From positions 1-16,923 of the forward strand of contig CAUZSN010000062.1 in NCBI GenBank assembly GCA_963582345.1: a DNA stretch of 16,923 bases, given 5' to 3'. The stretch's first letter is position 1, and every line of letters begins with the position of its first letter. The notes under the pieces were generated by a model that did no database searches, was not told the DNA's origin, and saw only the letters and a program-made list of their open reading frames with translations. This DNA is from CAUZSN01 sp963582345. GTDB taxonomy: Bacteria > Planctomycetota > Planctomycetia > Planctomycetales > Planctomycetaceae. Of the stretch, positions 1 to 7,262 are shown in pieces. The translations under genes were made by a program, and so were the position numbers.

Positions 1-332
1 TCGCTGTGATGTTCAGTGCCGGAGAATATCAGGACTCACCACATGTCAAGAAGATGTTGGACTTCTGTAAAAATAACGTCTGGCCCGGTCACGGTCGGAC
101 GCGTTACTTCGGACACTGGCACTACACGCACTACTATTACGCTCAGGTTATGTACCGTCTGGGCAAGAATGAATGGAACAGATATTTTGACGTGATTGGT
201 AAAGAGATCCTGCGCAAGCAATCTGCCGACGGATCGTGGAAAGAAGGACACATTGGATCGGTCTATACAACTGCGATCAACGCCACAATCATGCAGCTCG
301 ATAACGGCTATCTGCCCATCTACCAGCGCTAG
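1..332 (+). CDS. Squalene-cyclase/prenyltransferase-like repeat protein, C-terminal fragment
   Basis: This is the last 110 or so codons of a gene whose start lies left of the window. The frame is open at the left edge, so the GTG at 6 and ATG at 9 are probably internal. The fragment is rich in aromatic residues and contains QSADGSW (bases 219-239), which fits the QxxxGxW 'QW' motif of squalene-hopene cyclases and the related prenyltransferase/squalene-oxidase repeat fold, an alpha-alpha barrel. It ends in YLPIYQR. Planctomycete genomes encode many large, mostly uncharacterised secreted or membrane-anchored proteins with this repeat, and the fragment looks more like one of those than a true hopene cyclase. 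The catalytic region is not visible, so no reaction can be assigned. Transcription probably ends at the hairpin at 658-699. Confidence 0.65.
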   Translation, partial: AVMFSAGEYQDSPHVKKMLDFCKNNVWPGHGRTRYFGHWHYTHYYYAQVMYRLGKNEWNRYFDVIGKEILRKQSADGSWKEGHIGSVYTTAINATIMQLDNGYLPIYQR

Positions 333-657
333 TACTCCGTTTCGCACGGTCCTGTTCCGCAGTACGCTGCAAACTGAACTCCGAACGAGCGATTTGTAGA
401 ACCTTCATTTTGTAATTATTTCAAAGAACTTTGTCCAATACCCAGAATGGTGGACCAGCTTGCACTTTGGTGAGATAAATATATCTCATTTGATTTCTGT
501 AACTTACGAGATGCTTCTTTAGAGAAACGTGAAAATTCGTCACATTTGGTACATTCTATGCACGTCTTGCGATGACAGAGAGAGAGAATTTTCCTACCAG
601 CCCTTTGGAGAGGGGCTAATCCCACCTAACTAGTACACATCCAAACTCACACCTGAA
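333..657. other. Gene-free stretch; possible untranslated 3' region or small RNA
   Basis: No convincing gene is visible in these 325 bases. The stretch is AT-richer than its surroundings, especially around 400-560. Short frames exist on both strands (for example a 69-codon minus-strand frame at 416-625) but have no ribosome-binding site and resemble nothing I know. It runs directly into a strong hairpin terminator, so it is either a long 3' untranslated region of the first gene or an independent small RNA. I see no signature of tmRNA, SRP RNA or RNase P RNA. Confidence 0.4.
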
Positions 658-699
658 CAAGCCGAAAGGATCCCCGCATCCTTTCGGCTTGATTCTTTT
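658..699 (+). terminator. Intrinsic terminator-like hairpin (perfect 14-bp stem)
   Basis: Bases 658-671 (caagccgaaaggat) pair perfectly with 678-691 (atcctttcggcttg) around a 6-base loop, and a moderately T-rich run (attcttttc) follows. The stem is long and GC-containing. It separates the first gene fragment from hflX and is the likely transcription end for whatever is transcribed from the left. The symmetric stem could also act in the other orientation, where the flank (ttcaggtgtgag) is not T-rich. Confidence 0.75.
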
Positions 700-777
700 C
701 TCGACAGTACTGACGTTGTGTCACCCGAAAAATCGGCGAACCGCGTCCTGCAACGAGGTGTCTGACTAGACAACTTA

Positions 778-806
778 TTGCTGTTGACCGTTTTTCCTCG
801 TATAAC
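778..806 (+). promoter_or_regulatory. Candidate promoter for hflX
   Basis: TATAAC at 801-806 differs from the -10 consensus at one base, and TTGCTG at 778-783 lies 17 bp upstream as a weak -35 match. The element is after the terminator and about 75 bases before the hflX start, so the position is sensible. A better-looking TTGACC at 784-789 is only 11 bp from the -10 and cannot pair with it. This is pattern matching only. Confidence 0.25.
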
Positions 807-879
807 TGGGAACAGGAAAGTCAGGCTCTTCTGATTTTGAAACGAAACAAGTGTCGCAAGTCAGGAAGTCGTTCGTCCC

Positions 880-2214
880 TTGGCAGATCCGAAACGCGAA
901 GAGCTAAGAGTCGAAAAAAAGAAGGCTATCTTGGTGGCCGTCTTACAGCCTGATCCAAAGGCTGACAAACAACTTGCACTGGACGAATTGCACGGTCTGG
1001 TGACGACGGTCGGCGTTCGAGTCGTCGGCACGATGGTCCAGTTCCGCGAGCGGCCTCATCCGGCCACTTGCCTTGGCCGTGGCAAGGTAGATGAATTAAG
1101 GAGGATGACACAATCGCTAAATGCCGAATTGGTTGTTTTCGACAACAATCTCACTCCCGCGCAAGGCCGCAACCTAGAAGAAGAAATCGACACGATAATC
1201 GTCGATCGCAGTGAAGTAATCCTGGATATCTTTGCTACTCGTGCGCAATCCTACGAAGCCAAGCTTCAAGTCGAGTTGGCTCAGTTGCTTTATTTCCGAC
1301 CTCGACTGAAACGATTATGGACACATCTGGAACGAATCGAAGGTGGCGTTGGGACGGGGCGCGGACCGGGTGAAAAGCAGCTCGAAACGGATCGTCGCTT
1401 GCTGGAGAGGCGCGTCGCTGAGTTGAAGCGGAAACTGCGAGCTGTCGAAAAGCGACGAAAACGTACTGTGGCTACGCGAACCGATCAATTGACTGCCTCA
1501 CTGGTAGGCTACACGAATGCTGGCAAGAGCACATTAATGCGAGCGTTGACGGGCGCCGACGTCCTGATCGCCAACAAATTATTCGCTACGTTGGATACAC
1601 GAACGCGTCGCTGGCAGATTCCGCACTGCGGTGAAGTACTTTTGAGTGATACGGTTGGTTTTGTCCGCGATTTGCCGCACCACCTAGTTGCTTCGTTTAA
1701 GTCGACGTTGGAAGAAGCTCGAAATACCGACTTGCTGCTGCACGTGGTCGATGCCGGCCACGCAAGTGCAGCCGAGCAAATTAAGACAGTCTGGGACGTG
1801 CTGGACAAAATTGGTGTCGACAAGCGCAATGAAATTCTTGTTCTGAACAAGGCCGATGCAGTCCAAGACCGGTCGATTCTGGATGTATTGCGTGCTCGTT
1901 ACGAAGATTCAGTTTCAATTAGTGCAGTCACACAACACGGTTTCGATCAGCTGAAACGCGCTGTTGCAGAAAGGCTGGCACAAGGGTACGTCGAAGCGAA
2001 CATCGAAACACATGTCGGCAACGGCCGGCTGTTCGCGTACTTGGCGAAACATGCCGAGGTCATCAGCACCGAGTATCGCGACTCCCATGTCCGCTTCAAC
2101 TGCCGCATGCCGCGTCGTTTCATTGGCAAGCTGAACGGCGAAGGAATCGTGGTAAAGTTGCTAGATGCTGCACCTGTTCACGACATTGTTACATCGGGCG
2201 ACGAACGAGACTGA
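880..2214 (+). CDS. hflX: HflX, ribosome-associated GTPase
   Basis: HflX is a cytoplasmic GTPase that binds the 50S subunit and splits stalled or hibernating 70S ribosomes, mainly under stress. The 444-residue product has the normal family length. The N-terminal HflX domain (about 15-195) includes the glycine-rich segment GGVGTGRGPGEKQLETDRR at 155-173, followed by a charged helical stretch. The G domain carries GYTNAGKS (G1, 210-217), FATLDT (G2, 235-240), DTVGF (G3, 257-261), NKAD (G4, 323-326) and SAVT (G5, 348-351). The start is TTG at 880: no in-frame ATG or GTG is placed better, AGGAAG at 863-868 is a fair Shine-Dalgarno 11 bases upstream, and translation from here gives the expected N-terminus. 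It is followed 102 bp later by rhaB, with no functional relation evident. Confidence 0.95.
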   Translation: MADPKREELRVEKKKAILVAVLQPDPKADKQLALDELHGLVTTVGVRVVGTMVQFRERPHPATCLGRGKVDELRRMTQSLNAELVVFDNNLTPAQGRNLEEEIDTIIVDRSEVILDIFATRAQSYEAKLQVELAQLLYFRPRLKRLWTHLERIEGGVGTGRGPGEKQLETDRRLLERRVAELKRKLRAVEKRRKRTVATRTDQLTASLVGYTNAGKSTLMRALTGADVLIANKLFATLDTRTRRWQIPHCGEVLLSDTVGFVRDLPHHLVASFKSTLEEARNTDLLLHVVDAGHASAAEQIKTVWDVLDKIGVDKRNEILVLNKADAVQDRSILDVLRARYEDSVSISAVTQHGFDQLKRAVAERLAQGYVEANIETHVGNGRLFAYLAKHAEVISTEYRDSHVRFNCRMPRRFIGKLNGEGIVVKLLDAAPVHDIVTSGDERD

Positions 2215-2316
2215 AAGATTGCCCTATTGGGCCCCCGGCGAGTCTGGACCGCAGTGTTCAACCTGGCAGTGTGCATACAATTAATCCTGGACCATCTTGC
2301 GGAAGGTCATCATATC

Positions 2317-3813
2317 ATGGCGCAGCAATGTTATTTGGCAATCGATCTTGGAGCGGAGAGCGGACGAGTTATTGCCGGCTTGTTCGACGGCGAACAGGTG
2401 CAACTGAATGAGCTTCACCGATTCAGTAACGGCCCGGTTGCAGTGGGCGGAACCTTGCGATGGGACGTGCTGCGACTTTGGTCCGAGATACAAGTCGGTC
2501 TGGAAAATGCCGCCTCGGAATTTGGTGATTCTGTCGTTTCGATCGGAGTTGACACTTGGGGCGTCGACTACGTGCTGCAATCGTCAACATTTGAGATGCT
2601 TGGGCAGCCCTTTCACTACCGTGACAAACGAACACGGGGAATGCTGAACCACGCTTTGACTAAAGTTCCGAAGCAAGAAATCTTCTCTCAAACGGGACTA
2701 CAGTTCATGGAACTCAACACGCTTTTCCAATTGCTGGCAATGCAAAAGATCGATAGCCCATTACTGGAAATGGCAGATTCGCTGTTAATGATGCCCGATT
2801 TCTTTCATTGGTTGCTTTCTGGAAGTCGCGTCGCGGAATTCACGAACGCCACAACCACCCAATGTTTCGATCCGACTAATAATGACTGGTCATTCGACTT
2901 GCTGCGCAAATTCGATTTGCCAGCGCACATCTTTGGAAAAATTGTCCCGCCAGGAACGAAACTAGGACAGCTTCGCGCGAATGTCGCGAAACGCACGGGA
3001 TTGGAACGAATCGATGTTGTGGCGCCGGCAACGCACGACACGGGGTCGGCCGTCGCCGCCGTGCCGACTCAGCAGACCGGCCAGGCAAACTGGGCTTACA
3101 TCAGTTCTGGAACCTGGTCATTGATCGGCGTCGAAGTGCAACAGGCCGTGCTCACCAATCGCGCGTTGGAATTGAATGTGACGAATGAAGGAGGCGTTGA
3201 CGGCACGTATCGTTTGTTGAAGAACATCATGGGGCTGTGGCTCGTTCAACAATGTCGTCAATCATTTTTGCGGAGCGGACAAGCGTTCGATTACGAGCAA
3301 TTGACTCGGTTGGCTGCCGACGCCCCAAGGTTTCGTTCGCTCGTTGATCCGGACGACAGCAGGTTTCTGAATCCCGATGATATGCCGAAGGCCATCCAAA
3401 ACTGGTGCCGGCAAACGGAGCAACCGATACCAGAAACGGAAGGACAAATTGTGCGCTGCGCGTTGGAAAGCCTAGCCCTAAAGTACCAAATCGTTCTGGG
3501 TTGGCTGGAAGAATTGACAGGGATATGTATTGAAGTGATTCACGTTGTTGGCGGCGGCTCGCAGAACGAATTGCTAAATCAGTTTACCGCCAGTGCGTGT
3601 GGGCGGCCGGTCGTGACTGGACCGATTGAAGCTACCGCATTAGGAAATGTCCTGCTGCAAGCGCGGACTGCGGGTGAAATTGGTTCGCTGATGGAGCTGC
3701 GCTCCGTAGTCCGATCTTCAAGCGACATGCAGCGATTCGAGCCAGATGGCGATACCGCGTGGCAGCAGGCGCACCAGCGGTTGATTGAACTGTTGTCACG
3801 CCCCGCTTCATGA
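2317..3813 (+). CDS. rhaB: Rhamnulokinase (FGGY-family sugar kinase)
   Basis: RhaB phosphorylates L-rhamnulose to L-rhamnulose-1-phosphate with ATP, the second step of cytoplasmic rhamnose breakdown. The 498-residue product has both FGGY domains. The N-terminal phosphate-binding loop is AIDLGAESGRV (8-18), close to the RhaB form, and GVDTWGVDYVL follows at 77-87. The putative catalytic Asp241 is in THDTGSAVAAVP (239-250). SSGTWSLIG (263-271) and GGGSQNELLNQFTAS (412-426) shape the nucleotide site. The frame is open further upstream, but ATG 2317 is chosen because the protein then begins just before the kinase loop and GGAAGG lies 10 bases upstream. No other rhamnose genes are present, so it is isolated from its pathway here. 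A related kinase substrate such as L-fuculose is possible but less likely. Confidence 0.9.
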   Translation: MAQQCYLAIDLGAESGRVIAGLFDGEQVQLNELHRFSNGPVAVGGTLRWDVLRLWSEIQVGLENAASEFGDSVVSIGVDTWGVDYVLQSSTFEMLGQPFHYRDKRTRGMLNHALTKVPKQEIFSQTGLQFMELNTLFQLLAMQKIDSPLLEMADSLLMMPDFFHWLLSGSRVAEFTNATTTQCFDPTNNDWSFDLLRKFDLPAHIFGKIVPPGTKLGQLRANVAKRTGLERIDVVAPATHDTGSAVAAVPTQQTGQANWAYISSGTWSLIGVEVQQAVLTNRALELNVTNEGGVDGTYRLLKNIMGLWLVQQCRQSFLRSGQAFDYEQLTRLAADAPRFRSLVDPDDSRFLNPDDMPKAIQNWCRQTEQPIPETEGQIVRCALESLALKYQIVLGWLEELTGICIEVIHVVGGGSQNELLNQFTASACGRPVVTGPIEATALGNVLLQARTAGEIGSLMELRSVVRSSSDMQRFEPDGDTAWQQAHQRLIELLSRPAS

Positions 3814-3937
3814 GGCGAAGGTTCGAACGCATCGTAAGCTGGCTTGCTGCCGGCACTCCAAGAACTTATGATTTTTCGCTTTGAGTTCACCCAACCGACG
3901 AGAATGACGCAGTTATTCCGAATCGACCGAGTCAGCT

Positions 3938-4876
3938 ATGGCATTGTTCGACAAGTTGAAGCAAGGCTTACAGAAAACGAAAGACTTGTTGCACACTGAC
4001 GTGCGCGACTTATTCAAAGCGGGCGCAATCCTAGATGAAAAAATTCTTGAACAATTCGAGGCCCGGCTGCTCAAAACGGACATGGGCGTTGCTGCGTCGA
4101 GTGCAATTATCTCGGAATTGCGAGATAAGCACACTGGACGGACCGTCGTCGTCGAAGAGATTTGGGAGACCATCAAAGCAAAGCTGATATTATTGCTCCG
4201 CGGAACCGACGGCGAGTCATGGGACGTCAACAATCCACTGTCTCCTTTGAAGATGGCGGATCAAGGTCCGACGGTGTTATTGGTTGCAGGTGTCAATGGT
4301 GCTGGCAAGACGACGTCAATCGCTAAGCTGGCCAAGCTGCTTCAAGACCAAGGAAAGTCTGTCCTGATAGTAGCGGGTGATACGTTTCGAGCGGCCGCTG
4401 TCGAGCAATTGGCAAACTGGAGCAAGCGGCTGGGCTGCGAAATCATCACGCGGCCCAGCGGCACGGATCCGGCCAGTGTCGCCTTTGCCGGTTGCGAGCG
4501 TGCATTAGAATCAGGCATCGACTGCGTCATCGTCGACACGGCCGGCCGATTGCAGACACACATCAATCTGATGCAGGAACTTGAGAAGATTCATCGCGTC
4601 ATCGGAAAAAAAATACCGTCTGCCCCACACGAAAACTTGCTCGTGCTGGACGCCACCGTTGGCCAAAACGGTATCAGTCAGGCGAGAAACTTCTTGGACG
4701 CCATCCATTGTTCCGGGATCATTCTGGCCAAACTTGATGGAACGGCGAAAGGCGGCGTCGTGGTCGCTATTCGACAGCAGATGGGCACTCCCGTGAAATT
4801 TATTGGAGTAGGTGAACAGGTCGACGATATCGAAATGTTCGACGCCAACGGATTCGTCGAGGCGTTATTCGCGTAA
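3938..4876 (+). CDS. ftsY: FtsY, signal recognition particle receptor GTPase
   Basis: FtsY receives SRP-ribosome complexes at the inner membrane and, by mutual GTP hydrolysis with Ffh, hands nascent membrane proteins to the translocon. The 312-residue protein is a compact form: a short N domain (about 1-95) followed by the NG GTPase, without the long acidic A domain of enterobacterial FtsY. Motifs are GVNGAGKTT (G1, 118-126), DTFRAAAVEQL (148-158), DTAGR (200-204), DATVGQN (238-244), AKLDGTAKGG (264-273) and the closing GVGE (290-293). The G4 motif reads AKLD where most FtsY proteins have TKLD. ATG 3938 gives the usual amphipathic N-terminus, MALFDKLKQGLQKTK, likely used in membrane contact. 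Ffh is told apart by its M domain, which is absent here. The Shine-Dalgarno is weak. Confidence 0.95.
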   Translation: MALFDKLKQGLQKTKDLLHTDVRDLFKAGAILDEKILEQFEARLLKTDMGVAASSAIISELRDKHTGRTVVVEEIWETIKAKLILLLRGTDGESWDVNNPLSPLKMADQGPTVLLVAGVNGAGKTTSIAKLAKLLQDQGKSVLIVAGDTFRAAAVEQLANWSKRLGCEIITRPSGTDPASVAFAGCERALESGIDCVIVDTAGRLQTHINLMQELEKIHRVIGKKIPSAPHENLLVLDATVGQNGISQARNFLDAIHCSGIILAKLDGTAKGGVVVAIRQQMGTPVKFIGVGEQVDDIEMFDANGFVEALFA

Positions 4877-5159
4877 AAGCTTGGCTGCAGTTACGGATAT
4901 GCAAGTTTGGTGAGGTCTGGTTCTAAGGATACTGCTATTGCTGCAATTTGGCGAACATTTTCTCAAATTGCGATATATTCCTACCGATTGTTCCGAATGT
5001 AACGGTCTTGTTGCGTGGTCCAATGAGCTAAGGATTTCCACACGCCTCTATTTTCATGATTATTTCATCCGCTGATACCGATAATTCGAGCAAGTGGTAA
5101 TCGCCCGGCAGTACGCACTGCGCTTGGTGTTCAGCGTCGAACGATTGTAGTGAGATCGA

Positions 5160-5193
5160 TTGACACATGGATGACCGACGAGACCTGTGTCAA
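5160..5193. promoter_or_regulatory. Inverted repeat ttgacaca-N18-tgtgtcaa upstream of porin
   Basis: The two 8-base arms are perfect reverse complements separated by 18 bases, with the right arm 75 bases before the porin start. The arm centres are 26 bp apart, about two and a half helical turns, so the arms could be half-sites for a dimeric regulator. They could also form a hairpin in a 5' leader. The left arm contains TTGACA, but no acceptable -10 lies 16-18 bp downstream. Its function is unproven, and an 8-base match could be chance. Confidence 0.25.
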
Positions 5194-5257
5194 AGATAAC
5201 AATATGGCAGGCTCGTTCAATTGCTCAAAGGTTTTTGAATAGCAGTTACTAATTTGC

Positions 5258-5263
5258 AGGAGA
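5258..5263 (+). promoter_or_regulatory. Shine-Dalgarno AGGAGA that sets the porin start
   Basis: AGGAGA lies 5 bases before ATG 5269. The frame could also open at TTG 5254, but that would place the ribosome-binding site inside the coding region and add five polar residues before the signal peptide. Confidence 0.7.
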
Positions 5264-5268
5264 GAACG

Positions 5269-6567
5269 ATGTGGAAGAATGTACAGAACTTACTGAAAGG
5301 TTTCCCAATTATCCTGGGGGCAATCGGAGTGGTTGGGGGGTCCCCGGCGATTGCTCAAGACGATTCAAGCAAATCCGCACCGGCCAGTTTGACAGTCGCT
5401 GCAGCCGAGGAAAAATCTGAGTGTGGCGGGGATTGGAACTCGTCGCAGTGTTGCGATGGCGGTTGGATGCACAGTTTTGATGAGTGCAAGTGGGTCAAGC
5501 TGGGAGTTGGCTTGCGGGCCAGCTACAACCGTGTCGAGGACGGTGGTGCCACCGCCGGGCATGCCGACGGTTTCAACGTCGACAACGCTCGAATTTACCT
5601 CAGCGGTCAGGCTCATCCCTACATCGGCTTTGAATTCAACACCGATATCAACAACGCCCAAGGTTTTGAGGACGTCGGTGACACCTTCGATAACGGCGGC
5701 GAAATGCGGATCTTGGATGCCGTCATCAAAATGAAGCTGACAGATTCTGTGAATCTCTGGGTAGGCCGATTCCTGCCGCCCAGTGACCGGGCCAACCTGA
5801 GCGGGCCGTTCTACCAGAACAGCTGGGAGTTTCCTTGGGCGCAGTTCGGTTATCACAACATCTTCCAGGGTCGTGACGATGGAATGACTCTATGGGGTCA
5901 GGTGGACGGTGGAAAGTTCAAGTGGGCCGTGGGACTGTTCGAGGGAGTGGACGGAGCGACAGGGGCTCCTCATCCGAACGACGACGATCACGTGATGGTC
6001 ACTGCCCGCGTTGTGGCGAACCTATTGGATCCGGAACCCGGTTACTACAACCAGAGCACGTACTACGGCGAGAAGGAAATCCTGGCCATTGGTGCTTCGA
6101 TATTCAATCAAACGAGCGCTGTGGGACTGCCCAGTGCTATCGGCCACTACACGGCCTGGAACATTGACATATTGTGGGAGCATGCGTTGGAGAACTGCGG
6201 TGTAGTCACCGTCGAAGGAGCCTACTACGACTTCGACGACGACGACGCAGCCCAGTCCGATCCTTCTGGGATATTCACGGATACCAGCCGCCAAGGCGAC
6301 AGCTATTTCATTCTGGCCAGCTACCTGATGCCCAATGAAGTCAATCTGGGGAACCTGTCGGGCCGATTCCAACCTTCGATTCGATACCTGGAATATGAAC
6401 GCGATTTCGCTGCCGCGGGCGATCGCGCTGACCAGATAGATTACCAATTGAATTACATCATGGAAGGGCATAATTCCCGCATCGCGATGGTCATGTCTTC
6501 ACGACGTCGTACCGGAGTTGGCGACCGCGATTTCATCTTTCGTCTCGGTTATCAGGTTCAGTTCTAG
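5269..6567 (+). CDS. Outer-membrane porin (phosphate-selective porin O/P-like beta barrel)
   Basis: This 432-residue protein starts with a signal peptide (hydrophobic FPIILGAIGVVGG, then SPAIA with likely cleavage before Q30). A short low-complexity segment and a Cys-containing stretch (Cys52, 61, 62, 73) precede the barrel. From about residue 76 onward the sequence alternates short amphipathic strands with Asp/Gly/Asn-rich loops, and it ends in GYQVQF, the terminal Phe typical of outer-membrane barrels. The fold resembles the OprP/OprO-type porins of Gram-negative bacteria and similar planctomycete porins. The substrate cannot be read from the sequence. Its place just upstream of a urea importer recalls the amide/urea-inducible porin FmdC of Methylophilus methylotrophus, so urea or amide entry is an attractive inference. 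The strong terminator after it shows it is at least partly transcribed separately from urtA. Confidence 0.8.
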   Translation: MWKNVQNLLKGFPIILGAIGVVGGSPAIAQDDSSKSAPASLTVAAAEEKSECGGDWNSSQCCDGGWMHSFDECKWVKLGVGLRASYNRVEDGGATAGHADGFNVDNARIYLSGQAHPYIGFEFNTDINNAQGFEDVGDTFDNGGEMRILDAVIKMKLTDSVNLWVGRFLPPSDRANLSGPFYQNSWEFPWAQFGYHNIFQGRDDGMTLWGQVDGGKFKWAVGLFEGVDGATGAPHPNDDDHVMVTARVVANLLDPEPGYYNQSTYYGEKEILAIGASIFNQTSAVGLPSAIGHYTAWNIDILWEHALENCGVVTVEGAYYDFDDDDAAQSDPSGIFTDTSRQGDSYFILASYLMPNEVNLGNLSGRFQPSIRYLEYERDFAAAGDRADQIDYQLNYIMEGHNSRIAMVMSSRRRTGVGDRDFIFRLGYQVQF

Positions 6568-6646
6568 GACGAATTGAACACAACGAGCATTTGAGGACTG
6601 TAACTTCTCTGTAGATTAGTCTTCCTGCGATTTTTGATGATGGTGG

Positions 6647-6702
6647 CCTCTGAGTGCCAGTGTTGCATGATGGATGCACACTTGCACTCGGAGGTTTTTT
6701 TT
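6647..6702 (+). terminator. Strong intrinsic terminator after the porin gene
   Basis: cctctgagtgc (6647-6657) pairs with gcactcggagg (6684-6694) through 11 positions including one T-G wobble. The inner part extends the stem (gtgttgcat with atgcacac, one bulge), and eight T residues follow at 6695-6702. It lies 80 bases after the porin stop, so most porin transcripts should end here before reaching urtA. Confidence 0.9.
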
Positions 6703-7262
6703 GAGGGGTGCATTGTCGACTGGCGGACCAGCCATCACAGGGTCCTCGCCGCAAGGTTGCTTGCCGGATCCTTTACGGAATCGCCGACAAGCAGCCTCTC
6801 TAATTGAATCGACTGTTCGCTGCCGGCCCACACGAAGGTCGAATCAAATCTTGCCCAACAAAAAGTAGTCGGATTGGATGTTTGTAACGAATCCAGTCTT
6901 TCCGGCGACAAGGGGCAGCGACCCAACCGAACTCTGCTAACTTACCATTCACGCTTGCCTAAATCATGTGCAAAGTCGACGGCACGGTCGTCATCGCGCA
7001 GTTCGAGAAAAGCCGTGGTTTCCCTTTAATTTCACGGTTATCTGAGGGATTCCCTGATCAGCACCCTGTTCGGCATCAGCTTTGCATTCGTGATCAACGA
7101 CGTAGTCCGTAACGCCATTTGTGTTTGAGAATACGGATGTCAGTCGGCTTGTCGTCGGGTTTGGTGACTAGGATTGTCGCCTCCTCAAATGTTCTCCTTT
7201 TGTCTGGTCAGGAAAACAGGCAAGGCTACACTTGGAATCATTCGAACGAGGAAGGAATGGTC
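6703..7262. other. 560-base leader or promoter region before urtA, no gene seen
   Basis: The stretch between the porin terminator and the urtA start has no convincing gene on either strand. The urtA frame is open back to about 7119, but that part lacks the character of a protein N-terminus. Because a terminator closes the upstream unit, the promoter of the urea operon should be here. I looked for a sigma-54 (-24/-12) element and an NtcA-type GTA-N8-TAC site and found no acceptable match. I could not choose a sigma-70-type promoter. Confidence 0.4.

Larger units (their letters stand above)
4877..5268. other. Intergenic region between ftsY and porin; probable porin promoter region
   Basis: No gene is visible. 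Two short inverted repeats stand out. The first is gcaatttg at 4943-4950 with caaattgc at 4964-4971 (13-base spacer, no T tract), a possible weak end for ftsY transcripts or a binding site. The second is ttgacaca at 5160-5167 with tgtgtcaa at 5186-5193. The porin ribosome-binding site closes the region. I could not assign a convincing -35/-10 pair. Confidence 0.4.

Noticed and set aside
416..625. Minus-strand 69-codon frame with several Cys residues
   Set aside because: No ribosome-binding site, no recognisable family, AT-rich non-coding-like sequence; the Cys pairs are not arranged like a clear zinc-binding motif.
2227..2316. Upstream in-frame extension of rhaB from TTG 2227
   Set aside because: It adds 30 residues with no counterpart in FGGY kinases, and ATG 2317 has a good Shine-Dalgarno.
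5160..5188. TTGACA in the inverted repeat as a -35 promoter box
   Set aside because: The hexamer 17 bp downstream (acctgt) is not a -10 match, and shifting by one base does not improve it.
5365..6471. Minus-strand frames of 163 and 149 codons opposite the porin
   Set aside because: The plus-strand frame has a signal peptide, a ribosome-binding site and a barrel-type C-terminus; the opposite frames show no protein features.
7119..7262. N-terminal extension of UrtA
   Set aside because: It would bury the lipoprotein signal peptide inside the protein; ATG 7263 has a well-spaced ribosome-binding site.
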